From: Nocardia seriolae NBRC 15557
Lineage (GTDB): Bacteria > Actinomycetota > Actinomycetes > Mycobacteriales > Mycobacteriaceae
NCBI RefSeq assembly: GCF_007990715.1
Contig: NZ_BJWY01000087.1
Span: 1-33,439, forward strand
DNA: 33,439 bases
Reading direction: 5' to 3'
Made by a program: the position numbers and the translations under genes. The number at the start of each line of letters is the position of its first letter. Position 1 is the first letter of the stretch. Under the pieces are notes generated by a model. It was not told where the DNA came from. It worked only from the letters and a program-made list of their open reading frames with translations, and did no database searches. Below, piece after piece: positions 1 to 7,549 of this stretch.

Positions 1-5
1 CGACA

Positions 6-245
6 CTAGTGATCGATCGGATCAACAAACCAACCCCCCTCCATGAAATGCAGCAGCGTCCCAACCACAAACAAGACGGCGCCTAGCGCGGCGAGCACGA
101 ACGCGGCCCAGGCCAGCAACACCAGCACCTGAAAGCCGCTCCGCCGCACCCACACCCGAACCCCCTCCCGCCCAGCCGCCGACACCCCCGCCGCGGAAAT
201 GGCCCCGACGGCCACAATCACCACGGCGCTCAAAAGGAAATACAC
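6..245 (-). CDS. Small two-helix membrane protein, unknown function
   Basis: A complete 79-residue frame with a GTG start and a TAG stop. It has two hydrophobic segments, roughly residues 2-22 and 38-63, joined by a short Arg-rich loop (VRVWVRRSG) that should face the cytoplasm by the positive-inside rule. I do not recognise the family. It lies 27 bases upstream-side of nothing else on its strand except the end of the DUF885 gene, with which it is co-directional and probably co-transcribed. The start is uncertain because only a weak GAGGT-like ribosome site precedes the GTG. Seen: hydrophobic pattern. Inferred: inner-membrane location. Confidence 0.55.
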   Translation of the reverse strand: MYFLLSAVVIVAVGAISAAGVSAAGREGVRVWVRRSGFQVLVLLAWAAFVLAALGAVLFVVGTLLHFMEGGWFVDPIDH

Positions 246-272
246 ACGAACCTCGTACCCACGAGCGTCGGC

Positions 273-1952
273 TCAGAGCGAACCGGCCAGCTCCCGCAGC
301 ACCGGGAGGCTGACCGAGCCGGAGCCGAGGATGCGGTCGTGGAAGGCCTTGATGTCGAAGGCGCTTCCCAGCCGCGAGGTGGCTTCGGCGCGCTGGCGGC
401 GGATTTCGAGTTGGCCGACCTTGTAGGCGACCGCCTGCCCGGGCATGGCGATGTACCGGTCGATCTCGACGGTGATCTCCTCGAGCCCGACGGGGACGCT
501 GGCGGCCATGAAATCGATGGCCTGCTGACGGGTCCACCCCTTGGCGTGCAGACCGGTGTCCACCACCAGTCGGCAGGACCGCCACGAATCGGCCGCAAGC
601 ATCCCGATGCGGGTCAAATCGTCCGGGTACAGCCCCATTTCGTCGGCGAGCCGCTCGGTGTAGAGCGCCCACCCCTCCACGAAGGCGGTGTTGGAGAACG
701 ACATCCGCTGGAAGGCAGGCAGATGGTCCAGTTCATTGGCGATGGTGAGCTGCAGATGATGCCCCGGAATGGCCTCGTGATAGGCGACCGCCGCGGTCTC
801 GTATCGGTTGCGGCTCTTGGGTTCCCGCAGGTTCACGTAGTAGGCCCCGGGACGGGACCCGTCGGCCGCCGGAGTGAAGTAGTACGCGGCGGGAGCGGCC
901 GCGGCCAGGAAGTCGGGAACCGGGAAGATCCCGCACGACTGCCGCGGCAGCCGCCCGAACCAGTTACCCATCTCGGCCTCGGCGGCCGCCAGGTACCCGC
1001 GCGCATCGGCCATGATCTCCTCCCCCGCGCCGTACCGCAGCGCCGGATCCTCGCGCAGTCGGGCGAACACGGCCGTCTGTTCGGTCAGCCCGAACAGCCG
1101 ACCGCCCACCTGCTCGTATTCGCCGCGCAGCCGGGCCAATTCGTCCAGCCCCAATTGGTGGATCTCGTCCGCGCCGAGGTCTGGCAGGGTGGTGTGGCGA
1201 CCCAGCAGCCGCCGATAGATATCCGCGCCGTCATCCCCCAGCCAGCACAACCCCGGCCGCTCGTCGGGCCGGGCCACGGGTTCGAGCTCGCGCGCGAGCA
1301 CCTCGCGATAGGCCGCGAAGGCGGGCCGGATCACCTCCCGGACGATCTCGGCCAACTCTGCGCGCCAAGCGGTTTCACCGTCCCACCCCGACGGTCCGGC
1401 CATGGTGGCAAACGGGTCCGCGGCCGGGTCGGAGTCCAGGTAACCATCCACCTGCCCGATCGACCGTTCGATGGCGATGTGCGCGGGCGTGCGCCCGGCG
1501 GCCAGCCCGGCCCGGAAACGCTCCGCAGCCTGCCCCATCAGCGTCCCGAACTGCCGAAACCGCCGCAGCAGCGCCAGCGCGTTCTCCGGCGCGGGCGCAT
1601 TCAACTGAGACGCCATCGTCAGCATCTCCGCATGCACCCCGGTCATCTGATCCGACGCCAGCTCCACCGGCCGCCACTCCAGATGTGCCATCCCGGAAGC
1701 CAATTCGGTCCGCAACAGGCTCCGCGTGGTGCGATCCTCATCGTTCAGCCGATCCGCGTCCAAGGCATCCACCTCGGTGAGCAGCCTCCGCCACGTCGCC
1801 AGCAACCGCTCCTCCGCCGGGACCGACAGATCCTCGATCCGATCGTCGAATCGCCTGTCCCCCAACAGCGTCGCCGCGCTCGGCGCGGACTCCAGCATGG
1901 CGTCCCAGTACCGGTCGGCGAGTGCGATGAGTTCCCCGTGTGCTGTGTTCAA
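273..1952 (-). CDS. DUF885 family protein, putative metal-dependent peptidase
   Basis: About 559 residues, the usual size for DUF885 proteins. The central motif HEAIPGHHLQ is the HExxH-like signature of the family, whose members are thought to be zinc-dependent peptidase-like enzymes; the substrate here is unknown. The N-terminus (GELIALADRYWDAML) and the ending around MPGQAVAYKVGQ also fit the family. The frame is open further upstream to a GTG at 2012, but that extension (PARSEAEGR) is translated from a dispersed repeat. A TTG at 1952-1950, preceded by a good GGAGGG ribosome site about five bases away, is the better start. There is no signal peptide from this start, so a cytoplasmic enzyme is inferred. 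Confidence 0.85.
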   Translation of the reverse strand: MNTAHGELIALADRYWDAMLESAPSAATLLGDRRFDDRIEDLSVPAEERLLATWRRLLTEVDALDADRLNDEDRTTRSLLRTELASGMAHLEWRPVELASDQMTGVHAEMLTMASQLNAPAPENALALLRRFRQFGTLMGQAAERFRAGLAAGRTPAHIAIERSIGQVDGYLDSDPAADPFATMAGPSGWDGETAWRAELAEIVREVIRPAFAAYREVLARELEPVARPDERPGLCWLGDDGADIYRRLLGRHTTLPDLGADEIHQLGLDELARLRGEYEQVGGRLFGLTEQTAVFARLREDPALRYGAGEEIMADARGYLAAAEAEMGNWFGRLPRQSCGIFPVPDFLAAAAPAAYYFTPAADGSRPGAYYVNLREPKSRNRYETAAVAYHEAIPGHHLQLTIANELDHLPAFQRMSFSNTAFVEGWALYTERLADEMGLYPDDLTRIGMLAADSWRSCRLVVDTGLHAKGWTRQQAIDFMAASVPVGLEEITVEIDRYIAMPGQAVAYKVGQLEIRRQRAEATSRLGSAFDIKAFHDRILGSGSVSLPVLRELAGSL

Positions 1953-1977
1953 TCTGCCCTCCGCTTCGCTCCGGGCG

Positions 1978-2074
1978 GGTTTGCGGCCCTGGAGGTCTCG
2001 TTCTTCCCTCACTCCGCCTCCTCCGCTTCGCTCCCCCGGCTCCGCTCAGTCCAGAACGAGACGGGCCGCAAACC
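1978..2074. repeat. Long imperfect inverted repeat between rnz and the DUF885 gene
   Basis: The left arm (1978-2004) and right arm (2053-2074) are complementary over 12 bp (GGTTTGCGGCCC) plus 10 bp (GTCTCGTTCT), with a 5-base bulge in the left arm. Two copies of CCTCCGCTTCGCTCC (near 1958 and 2019) lie just outside and inside the left arm. It occupies the gap between two co-directional genes and could fold as a large hairpin. It may be a REP- or MITE-like intergenic element that doubles as a terminator for rnz. The fold is read directly from the sequence; the dispersed nature is inferred. Confidence 0.7.
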
Positions 2075-2096
2075 ATTATGGCCTTCTCGCCCGATG

Positions 2097-3014
2097 TCAG
2101 CGCCGCGGCGGCACCGGGATCCGCATCAGATCCTCGGCGATCACGATCTCACCGTCGAAATGCGCTCGGGCATCGGCCGAATGCTGCTCGAGGCTGCGGT
2201 AGCGCTGCGAGTAATGGGTCAGGACCAGGGTGCGGACCCCGGCCTCCGCGGCGACCCGCGCGGCCTGCCCGGCGGTCAGGTGGCCGTACTCGACGGCCAG
2301 CTGTTCGTCGGCATCGACGAAGGTGGACTCGATGACCAGCATGTCCACACCCCGCGCCAGGTCGTAGACCCCGTCACACAGCCGGGTATCCATGACGAAC
2401 GCGAAACTCTGCCCCGGCCGCTACTCGCTCACCTCGTCGAGGGTGACGGTCCGGTCGCCGACCCGAACCTCGCCGCGCCGCTGCAACTCGCCGACGACCG
2501 GGCCGGACAGGCCCAGCTCACGCAGCCGCTCCGGCACGAAGCGCCGGCTGTCGGGTTCGTCGAGCCGGTAGCCGAAGGTCTCCACCGGATGCGACAGCCG
2601 GGCGGCGCGCAGGGTGAAATCGGCCCCGGGCGGCGGCAGTTCGCCATTCTCGCCGATGGGATGCGGTTCCAGCTCGACCTGGCGATTGTGTGCCGAGGAG
2701 TCGATGAGCCGCTCGTAGAAGACCTCCCCGGACGCCGGGAAATAGACGTCCACCGGATGCAGCGCGCCGTCGAGGCTGATCCGGCCCAGCACCCCGGGCA
2801 GACCGAAACAGTGGTCGCCGTGGAAGTGGGTGATGCAGATGCGGGTGATCCCGCTGGCCGCCACGCCCGCGAAGCTCATCTGCCGCTGGGTGCCCTCCCC
2901 CGGGTCGAACAGCAGCCCTTCCCGATCCCAGCGCAGCAGGTAGCCATTGTGATTGCGCTGCTTGGTCGGTACTTGGCTGGCCGTTCCCAGGATGACCAGT
3001 TCGCGCTGTGACAC
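2097..3014 (-). pseudogene. rnz: Ribonuclease Z, interrupted by an in-frame TAG at codon 198
   Basis: RNase Z is the metallo-beta-lactamase endonuclease that cuts tRNA precursors after the discriminator base. Read through, this frame gives about 305 residues, the normal length. The zinc motif HFHGDH is at residues 63-68 and a motif III His is in LSHPVETFGYR (about residue 142). Codon 198 is TAG (2423-2421), directly followed in the same frame by RPGQSFAFVMDTRLCDG and LVLTHYSQRY. These contain the motif IV Asp (about 209) and motif V His (about 267). A product ending at the TAG would lack both metal ligands and be inactive. The start is a GTG at 3014 (VSQRELVILG). No frameshift is present. The cause could be a nonsense mutation, a sequencing error or readthrough; the sequence alone cannot decide. 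Confidence 0.88.
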
Positions 3015-3079
3015 GGCCGTCAGGCTACCGCCCGCCCCGCCGATCCTCGCGGTGGCGAACCGGGCGCGTCCCGCGACAA

Positions 3080-3094
3080 TACCGACAGGGGGTA
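3080..3094 (+). promoter_or_regulatory. RicR/CsoR-type copper operator
   Basis: TACCGACAGGGGGTA matches the mycobacterial RicR/CsoR consensus TACCC-N5-GGGTA with one mismatch, in the fifth base of the left arm. It ends 19 bases before the ATG and 28 bases before the GTG of the DUF6153 gene. It lies in the divergent gap shared with rnz. The placement fits repression of the DUF6153/DUF305 operon that is relieved by copper. The motif is seen; the regulator is inferred and is not encoded in this window. Confidence 0.7.
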
Positions 3095-3122
3095 TCCGGT
3101 CCGGGCGGGTAGGATGGCCGTC

Positions 3123-3542
3123 GTGGTCGAACAGCAGTCGCGAGGCACCCGGTTCATCCGGGCCTTCGGGCTGCTCGCGCTCATGGCCGGGATCGTGGCC
3201 ATGCACGCGCTCGTGCTGGGCATGAGCGACGGGCCTGCCACCGGCCGCGAGCACTCCGATCACGCCATGCTCGCGCCCGCCGCGATGGTCATGAACCAGG
3301 ATCAGGGCGCGTTCATGCCCGGCTGTGGCGGCGACTGCGACAGCGGTCACGCCGGAATGCACGGCTGCCTGTTCGTGCTCACCGCGCTGCTGCTCAGACT
3401 CGGTCTGGCCCTGCTGGCCCGGGTCGGTCTCGGCAATCGCGACGCCGCCGCCACGAAACCGCGCCACCCGCGCGCGAGCAATGCCCGCCCCCCGCCGTGG
3501 ACGGTGCTCTCCCTGGCCGAACTGGCGATTCTGCGGATCTGA
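3123..3542 (+). CDS. DUF6153-like small membrane protein, metal-associated operon
   Basis: About 139 residues. It has a hydrophobic N-terminal helix (FGLLALMAGIVAMHALVLGM), a Met/His/Cys-rich middle (HSDHAMLAP, MVMNQDQ, GCGGDCDSGHAGMHGC), a second helix (LFVLTALLLRLGLALLARVGL) and a Pro/Arg-rich tail. This layout is that of DUF6153 proteins, which often sit next to DUF305 genes in actinobacteria. The clustered His, Cys and Met between two helices suggest extracytoplasmic metal binding. An AGGA site suits the GTG at 3123; an ATG at 3114 is the alternative. It is followed after 92 bases by the DUF305 gene and preceded by the copper-type operator at 3080-3094. Confidence 0.75.
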   Translation: MVEQQSRGTRFIRAFGLLALMAGIVAMHALVLGMSDGPATGREHSDHAMLAPAAMVMNQDQGAFMPGCGGDCDSGHAGMHGCLFVLTALLLRLGLALLARVGLGNRDAAATKPRHPRASNARPPPWTVLSLAELAILRI

Positions 3543-3630
3543 TGGGCCGCCGCTGCCGCGCGTATCTCACACGCGGACGCGGGTTTTCGCATGCCCTTTT
3601 CCCGATTCGCCACCGATCCCCAAGGAGTTC

Positions 3631-3675
3631 AACCATGTTCGGCACAACCATGTTCGGCACAACCATGTTCGGCAC
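3631..3675 (+). repeat. Three perfect 15-bp tandem copies that triplicate a start codon
   Basis: AACCATGTTCGGCAC is repeated three times without a mismatch. Each copy brings an in-frame ATG, so the DUF305 protein can begin at 3635, 3650 or 3665 and starts with MFGTT twice before MFGTR. The unit is five codons long, so a copy-number change by replication slippage would keep the frame. Confidence 0.95.
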
Positions 3676-4321
3676 CCGTACCAAGCTCGCCCTGATCGCC
3701 GTCACCTCCGCCACCGCCCTGCTGGCCGCGGGTTGCAGCAACAATGACGGCGGCAATTCCGCCGCGTCGAGGACCTCGACCACCTCCGTCGCGTCCATGC
3801 CCGGCATGGATCACGGCAATATGCCCGGCATGGGCGGCACCAGCACCTCCACGCAGGCCGCCCGCAGCGATTTCAATGACGCCGACGTGACGTTCCTGGA
3901 CATGATGTATCCGCATCACGCGCAGGCCGTGGAGATGGCGAAACTGGTCCCGAGCCGCTCGCAGAACCAGCAGCTGATCACCCTGGCCAAGGCCGTCGAG
4001 CAGGCGCAGTCCCCGGAGATGCAGCAGATCACCACGCTGCTGGCGAGTTTCGGCAAGCCCGCCCCGAGCACGCAGATGGGCCATGACATGCCGGGCATGA
4101 TGTCGATGGATCAGATGACCAAGCTGCAGGGCATGTCCGGCGCGGAGTTCGACAAGCTGTGGATGCAGATGATGATCCAGCACCACCAGGGCGCGATCAC
4201 CATGGCGAATACCGAACTGGCGCAGGGCAGCAATGCCGACGCCAAGGCGCTGGCGCAGTCCATCGTGACCGCGCAGCAGCAGGAGATCGCCCAGATGAAC
4301 ACCATGCTGGGCCAGGACTAG
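3635..4321 (+). CDS. DUF305 lipoprotein, Met/His-rich
   Basis: About 228 residues. A signal peptide ends in the lipobox LLAAGC, so it is probably an outer-face lipoprotein. Next comes a Ser/Thr linker with the methionine-rich, metal-site-like string MPGMDHGNMPGMGG. The DUF305 fold follows, with its paired helical signatures FLDMMYPHHAQAVEMAKL and WMQMMIQHHQGAITMA; the HH pairs are the family hallmark and probable metal ligands. AAGGAG lies seven bases before the first ATG (3635). A strong terminator follows the TAG. With the DUF6153 gene and the upstream copper-type site it forms a two-gene operon, probably for copper handling at the cell surface. The metal role is inferred; the family is clear. 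Confidence 0.9.
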   Translation: MFGTTMFGTTMFGTRTKLALIAVTSATALLAAGCSNNDGGNSAASRTSTTSVASMPGMDHGNMPGMGGTSTSTQAARSDFNDADVTFLDMMYPHHAQAVEMAKLVPSRSQNQQLITLAKAVEQAQSPEMQQITTLLASFGKPAPSTQMGHDMPGMMSMDQMTKLQGMSGAEFDKLWMQMMIQHHQGAITMANTELAQGSNADAKALAQSIVTAQQQEIAQMNTMLGQD

Positions 4322-4333
4322 GCCGGAAACGCG

Positions 4334-4366
4334 AACGGGTGCGCCGGTTTTCCGGCGCACCCGTTT
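4334..4366. terminator. Strong bidirectional hairpin terminator
   Basis: A perfect 14-bp stem (AACGGGTGCGCCGG with its complement) closes a TTTT loop. It starts 12 bases after the DUF305 stop and ends a few bases before the stop of the convergent gene that ends at 4373. It can terminate both transcripts. Confidence 0.88.
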
Positions 4367-4372
4367 CGACGA

Positions 4373-4666
4373 TCAGCTGCCTATGACGGCGTTCATGATC
4401 GTCCCGGCGCTGGTGGCGGTCGCGCCGCCGATCATGGCCCCGGCCACCATCTTCGGTGACTCCAGGCCGCCGCCGCTCCACTTCTCCCAGGCGAACCGGC
4501 CACCGCCGTAGGTGATGGCGGTGACGCCCGAGAGCATGGTGAACCAGGTGCAGTAGCGGACCAGCTTCATCAGCTTGTCCGCCACCGGAGGCGTCTCCGG
4601 GGTCGGGTTGCCGATCTGCGCGACAACCGTGGTGTAGGCGTCATGCACGGCGAGGAGCATGCTCAC
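4373..4666 (-). CDS. Small membrane protein, unknown function
   Basis: About 97 residues from the GTG at 4666, which has a GAGAGGA ribosome site about seven bases upstream; an ATG at 4660 is also possible. A soluble N-terminus ending in the proline-rich segment NPTPETPPVADK is followed by two hydrophobic segments (LVRYCTWFTMLSGVTAITYG and MVAGAMIGGATATSAGTIM). The glycine/alanine-rich second helix recalls the small pilin-like or channel subunits of type IV secretion loci, but no other such gene is nearby. The family is not recognised, and the function is left open. Confidence 0.6.
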   Translation of the reverse strand: MSMLLAVHDAYTTVVAQIGNPTPETPPVADKLMKLVRYCTWFTMLSGVTAITYGGGRFAWEKWSGGGLESPKMVAGAMIGGATATSAGTIMNAVIGS

Positions 4667-4806
4667 GATCGGTTCCTCTCGGGATGCTGAATCGGTGCTG
4701 GTGGGCGGAACTTGTGGCACAACTCTCACTATTCAGAGCAATTGAACCGCATTCCGCCGGGGTGTCGAGTGACGACACACCACCAGCACCGAACTCGAGC
4801 AGCCGA

Positions 4807-6330
4807 TCAGCTACCGGATTTGTCTGCCCGGAGAGCCAGCAGCGAGTGCCGCCGTCCGTAGAGGAAGTACACGATCAGGCCCAGCCCCATCCAGATGACG
4901 AACCGCGCCCAGGTCTCCACCGACAGGTTGAACATCAGCCACGCGCACGCGATCACGGACAGGATCGGGACCAGCGGCACCAGCGGCACCCGGAATCCGC
5001 GCTTCAGGTCCGGCCGCGACTTGCGCAGCACCACCACGCCGATGGACACCAGCACGAACGCGAACAGCGTGCCGATATTGACCATCTCCTCCAGCGGGCC
5101 GAAGTCCACGAAGCCGGCCAGCAGCGCACAGACGACACCGACGATGACGGTGATCCGCACCGGCGTGCCCTTGGATCCGGTGTGCGCCAGCTTGCGCGGC
5201 ATCAGCCCGTCGCGGGACATCGCGAACAGCACGCGGGTCTGGCCCAGGAACAGCACCATGACGACGGTGGTCAGACCGGCCAGCGCGCCGATGGAGATGA
5301 TGTTCTTGGCCCAGGTCACGCCGTGAATGGCGAAAGCCGTTGCCAGCGTGGCGTTCTCGCCCTGCAGGTCCTTGTAGGACACCATGCCGGTGAGCACCAG
5401 CGAGACCACCACGTACAGCACGGTCACAATGGCCAGCGAGCCCAGGATGCCGCGCGGCACATTGCGCTGCGGATCCTTGGTCTCCTCGGCGGCGGTGGCG
5501 ACCACGTCGAAGCCGATGAAGGCGAAGAACACGATCGACGCCGCCGCCAGCAGGCCGTACCAGCCGAAGTGGCTGTTGCCGCCGCCGGTGACCAGCTGGA
5601 ACAGGGTCTGCTGCCACTTGCCCGCGGCGCCGCCGTCCGCATTGGGGACCGACTCGGGAATGAACGGCTTCAGGTTCGAGGCCTTGAAGTAGGTCGCGCC
5701 GACCACGACCACCAGCGCGATGACGGCCAGCTTGATGGCGACCGCCACGGCCGACACGCGCGAGGACAGCTTGGTGCCCATGGCCAGCAGCACGCCGAGA
5801 ACGGCGATCAGCAGCACCGCGCCCCAGTCGAACTTGACCGAACCGAAGTGCCAGATGGGCTGGTGCCCGCCCATGACCGTGCCCAGGTACTGCGACCAGC
5901 CCTTGGCCACCACCGAAGTGCCGAGCGCGAATTCGAGAACGAGGTCCCAGCCGATGATCCAGGCGATGAGCTCACCGAAGGTGGCGTAGGAGAAGGTGTA
6001 CGCGGAACCGGCGACCGGGACGGTCGAGGCGAATTCGGCGTAGCAGAGCGCGGCCAGGCCACAGGCCACGGCGGCGAACACGAAGGCCAGCGAGACCGCG
6101 GGTCCGGCCATGTTGCCCGCGGTACGCGCGGTGAGGGTGAAGATGCCCGCGCCGACCACGACCGCGACACCGAAGATGGTGAGGTCCCACGAGGTCAGGT
6201 CCTTGCGGAGTTTGGCATCGGGATCGTCGGTGTCCCGGATCGACTGTTCGACGCTCTTGGTGCGGAACAGTCCGCTGGTGCGGCCGGCAGCGGGACCGAC
6301 GGCGTCCCGCTGGGAGTCCGATATCGCCAC
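4807..6330 (-). CDS. APC-family amino acid permease (cationic amino acid transporter type)
   Basis: About 507 residues with 12 or more hydrophobic segments and a soluble N-terminus of about 40 residues. The first helix carries the APC substrate signature (FGVAVVVGAGIFTLTARTAG), and FAFIGFDVVATAAEETKDPQRNVPRGI is the family's central loop. It resembles the YfnA/CAT subgroup of basic amino acid and polyamine carriers; the exact substrate cannot be read. The GTG at 6330 has AGGAGA five bases upstream. It stands alone on its strand, and a 14-bp palindrome at 6515 lies in its upstream region. Confidence 0.9.
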   Translation of the reverse strand: MAISDSQRDAVGPAAGRTSGLFRTKSVEQSIRDTDDPDAKLRKDLTSWDLTIFGVAVVVGAGIFTLTARTAGNMAGPAVSLAFVFAAVACGLAALCYAEFASTVPVAGSAYTFSYATFGELIAWIIGWDLVLEFALGTSVVAKGWSQYLGTVMGGHQPIWHFGSVKFDWGAVLLIAVLGVLLAMGTKLSSRVSAVAVAIKLAVIALVVVVGATYFKASNLKPFIPESVPNADGGAAGKWQQTLFQLVTGGGNSHFGWYGLLAAASIVFFAFIGFDVVATAAEETKDPQRNVPRGILGSLAIVTVLYVVVSLVLTGMVSYKDLQGENATLATAFAIHGVTWAKNIISIGALAGLTTVVMVLFLGQTRVLFAMSRDGLMPRKLAHTGSKGTPVRITVIVGVVCALLAGFVDFGPLEEMVNIGTLFAFVLVSIGVVVLRKSRPDLKRGFRVPLVPLVPILSVIACAWLMFNLSVETWARFVIWMGLGLIVYFLYGRRHSLLALRADKSGS

Positions 6331-6514
6331 TGTCTCTCCTATATCTGGCTTCTCGGCAACAATGCAGTTTTCACCGGTCAGCCACAGTCCAGCTCCCGGT
6401 CGGTGCACTTTCGCTGGTGGCCTGCAGAAAGACTCGCTGGTTCCAGCCCCGTCACTGCGATCGGACTCGGGTCGGAGTCCGGGTTATCGGCGTCACACGG
6501 AACCGTATCACCAG

Positions 6515-6528
6515 CTGGTACGTACCAG
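6515..6528. promoter_or_regulatory. Perfect palindrome in the divergent gap
   Basis: CTGGTACGTACCAG is a perfect 14-bp palindrome. It lies about 185 bases upstream of the permease start and 88 bases upstream of the ATG at 6616. It has the look of a dimeric repressor site (TetR or GntR type). The gap 6331-6615 holds no convincing gene. Confidence 0.5.
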
Positions 6529-6615
6529 TTCAGCAACCTTGTGGGCATCGATAATGCGTCCGCGTGCCGCGTCGACGCCACGCCGGGGACCGGCGGGTCG
6601 GATTAATGTTTCGGT

Positions 6616-7488
6616 ATGGTTTTCGGGGGACCGTCCACCGGCGGCGATCCGGGCGCGCTGGATCGGGTGCTGACGCGGGCGCGCGGTGTCCGGGTGCGCG
6701 AGATGCCGGGCGACACCCGCACCCTGCTGGAAGAGCGGGACCCGGTTGCCGTGCGGGCGCTGCGGGAGGCGCTGCGCATCGCCGATCTGCCCGGATTCGT
6801 GTGCATGTGCTGGGGCGATGTGGCCCTGGACTTCTTCGGCGCGGCCGAGCGGCCCCTCACCACCGTGACCCTGCACCACGGCTGTTCGATTCGCTGGGAC
6901 GGCTGGCCGCAGGACGCCCTGCTCGCCGACGGCGTGCGCTCGCTGGAATGGCTTGCGGTGCGCGGAGTCTCGAGTCCGCTGCGCGAGTTCCGCGCCGCCG
7001 AGCAGCGCCAGGCCGAGGCCGACCGTACCGCCCGCCGCTGGGTGGCCGAGATCCCCGCCGCCCTCGCCCCCTACGCCACTCTCTTCCTCGACACCTCCCG
7101 CACCGGCGGCGGCCTGACCGCACCCCAGATCGCCGAGGTCCGCGCCATTCTGCTGGTATCCCACCCCCACCCGCTCGACCGGGTCCTGTGCCTGTGCACC
7201 TGGTATGCCGCGGGCACCGGCGCGTACTCGGGTCACCCCACCCACGAACGCATCCCGGCCCAATTCCTGGACCTGGAATCCCTCGCCGACTTCGCCACCG
7301 CGGTGGACCTGGCGGACGACACCGCCACCGCGGGCGCGGTCCGCTATCTCCTCAGCTGGGACACCCGAAACCGGCTGGCCCACCTACTGGCCGCCCTCTC
7401 CCCCGCCGCCCGCCGCAAAATCCTCCGCCACGCCCGCGACGCCGAATCCCGCCGCTGGCTCCAACGCCGCATCACGGGATTGCAGTGA
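6616..7488 (+). CDS. Uncharacterised cytoplasmic protein
   Basis: A 290-residue frame with typical third-position GC bias and no signal peptide or membrane segment. Visible features are a Trp/Cys-containing beta-like core (FVCMCWGDVALDFF, TTVTLHHGCSIRWDGW), a helical middle and an Arg-rich C-terminus (SPAARRKILRHARDAESRRW). I do not recognise the family. The ATG is preceded by weak purine content only, so the start could shift slightly. It is followed after 61 bases by the alpha/beta hydrolase on the same strand, so the two may be co-transcribed. Confidence 0.7.
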   Translation: MVFGGPSTGGDPGALDRVLTRARGVRVREMPGDTRTLLEERDPVAVRALREALRIADLPGFVCMCWGDVALDFFGAAERPLTTVTLHHGCSIRWDGWPQDALLADGVRSLEWLAVRGVSSPLREFRAAEQRQAEADRTARRWVAEIPAALAPYATLFLDTSRTGGGLTAPQIAEVRAILLVSHPHPLDRVLCLCTWYAAGTGAYSGHPTHERIPAQFLDLESLADFATAVDLADDTATAGAVRYLLSWDTRNRLAHLLAALSPAARRKILRHARDAESRRWLQRRITGLQ

Positions 7489-7549
7489 CGACGTGATGGC
7501 CGGTATCGGGTGGGAGCCCGCCCGTGCGCGGCAGATTAGCCTGGGAACC

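Noticed and set aside
339..3011. An 890-codon open frame on the plus strand
   Set aside because: It runs antisense through the DUF885 and rnz genes, has Gln/Arg/Pro/His-rich low-complexity composition and no domain; GC-rich third positions keep such shadow frames open.
4684..6606. A 640-codon plus-strand frame opposite the permease
   Set aside because: His/Arg/Gln/Asp-rich shadow of the membrane-protein gene on the other strand, with no domain.
6331..6615. A riboswitch or T-box in front of the amino acid permease
   Set aside because: No conserved T-box or riboswitch core is visible; only a 14-bp palindrome stands out.
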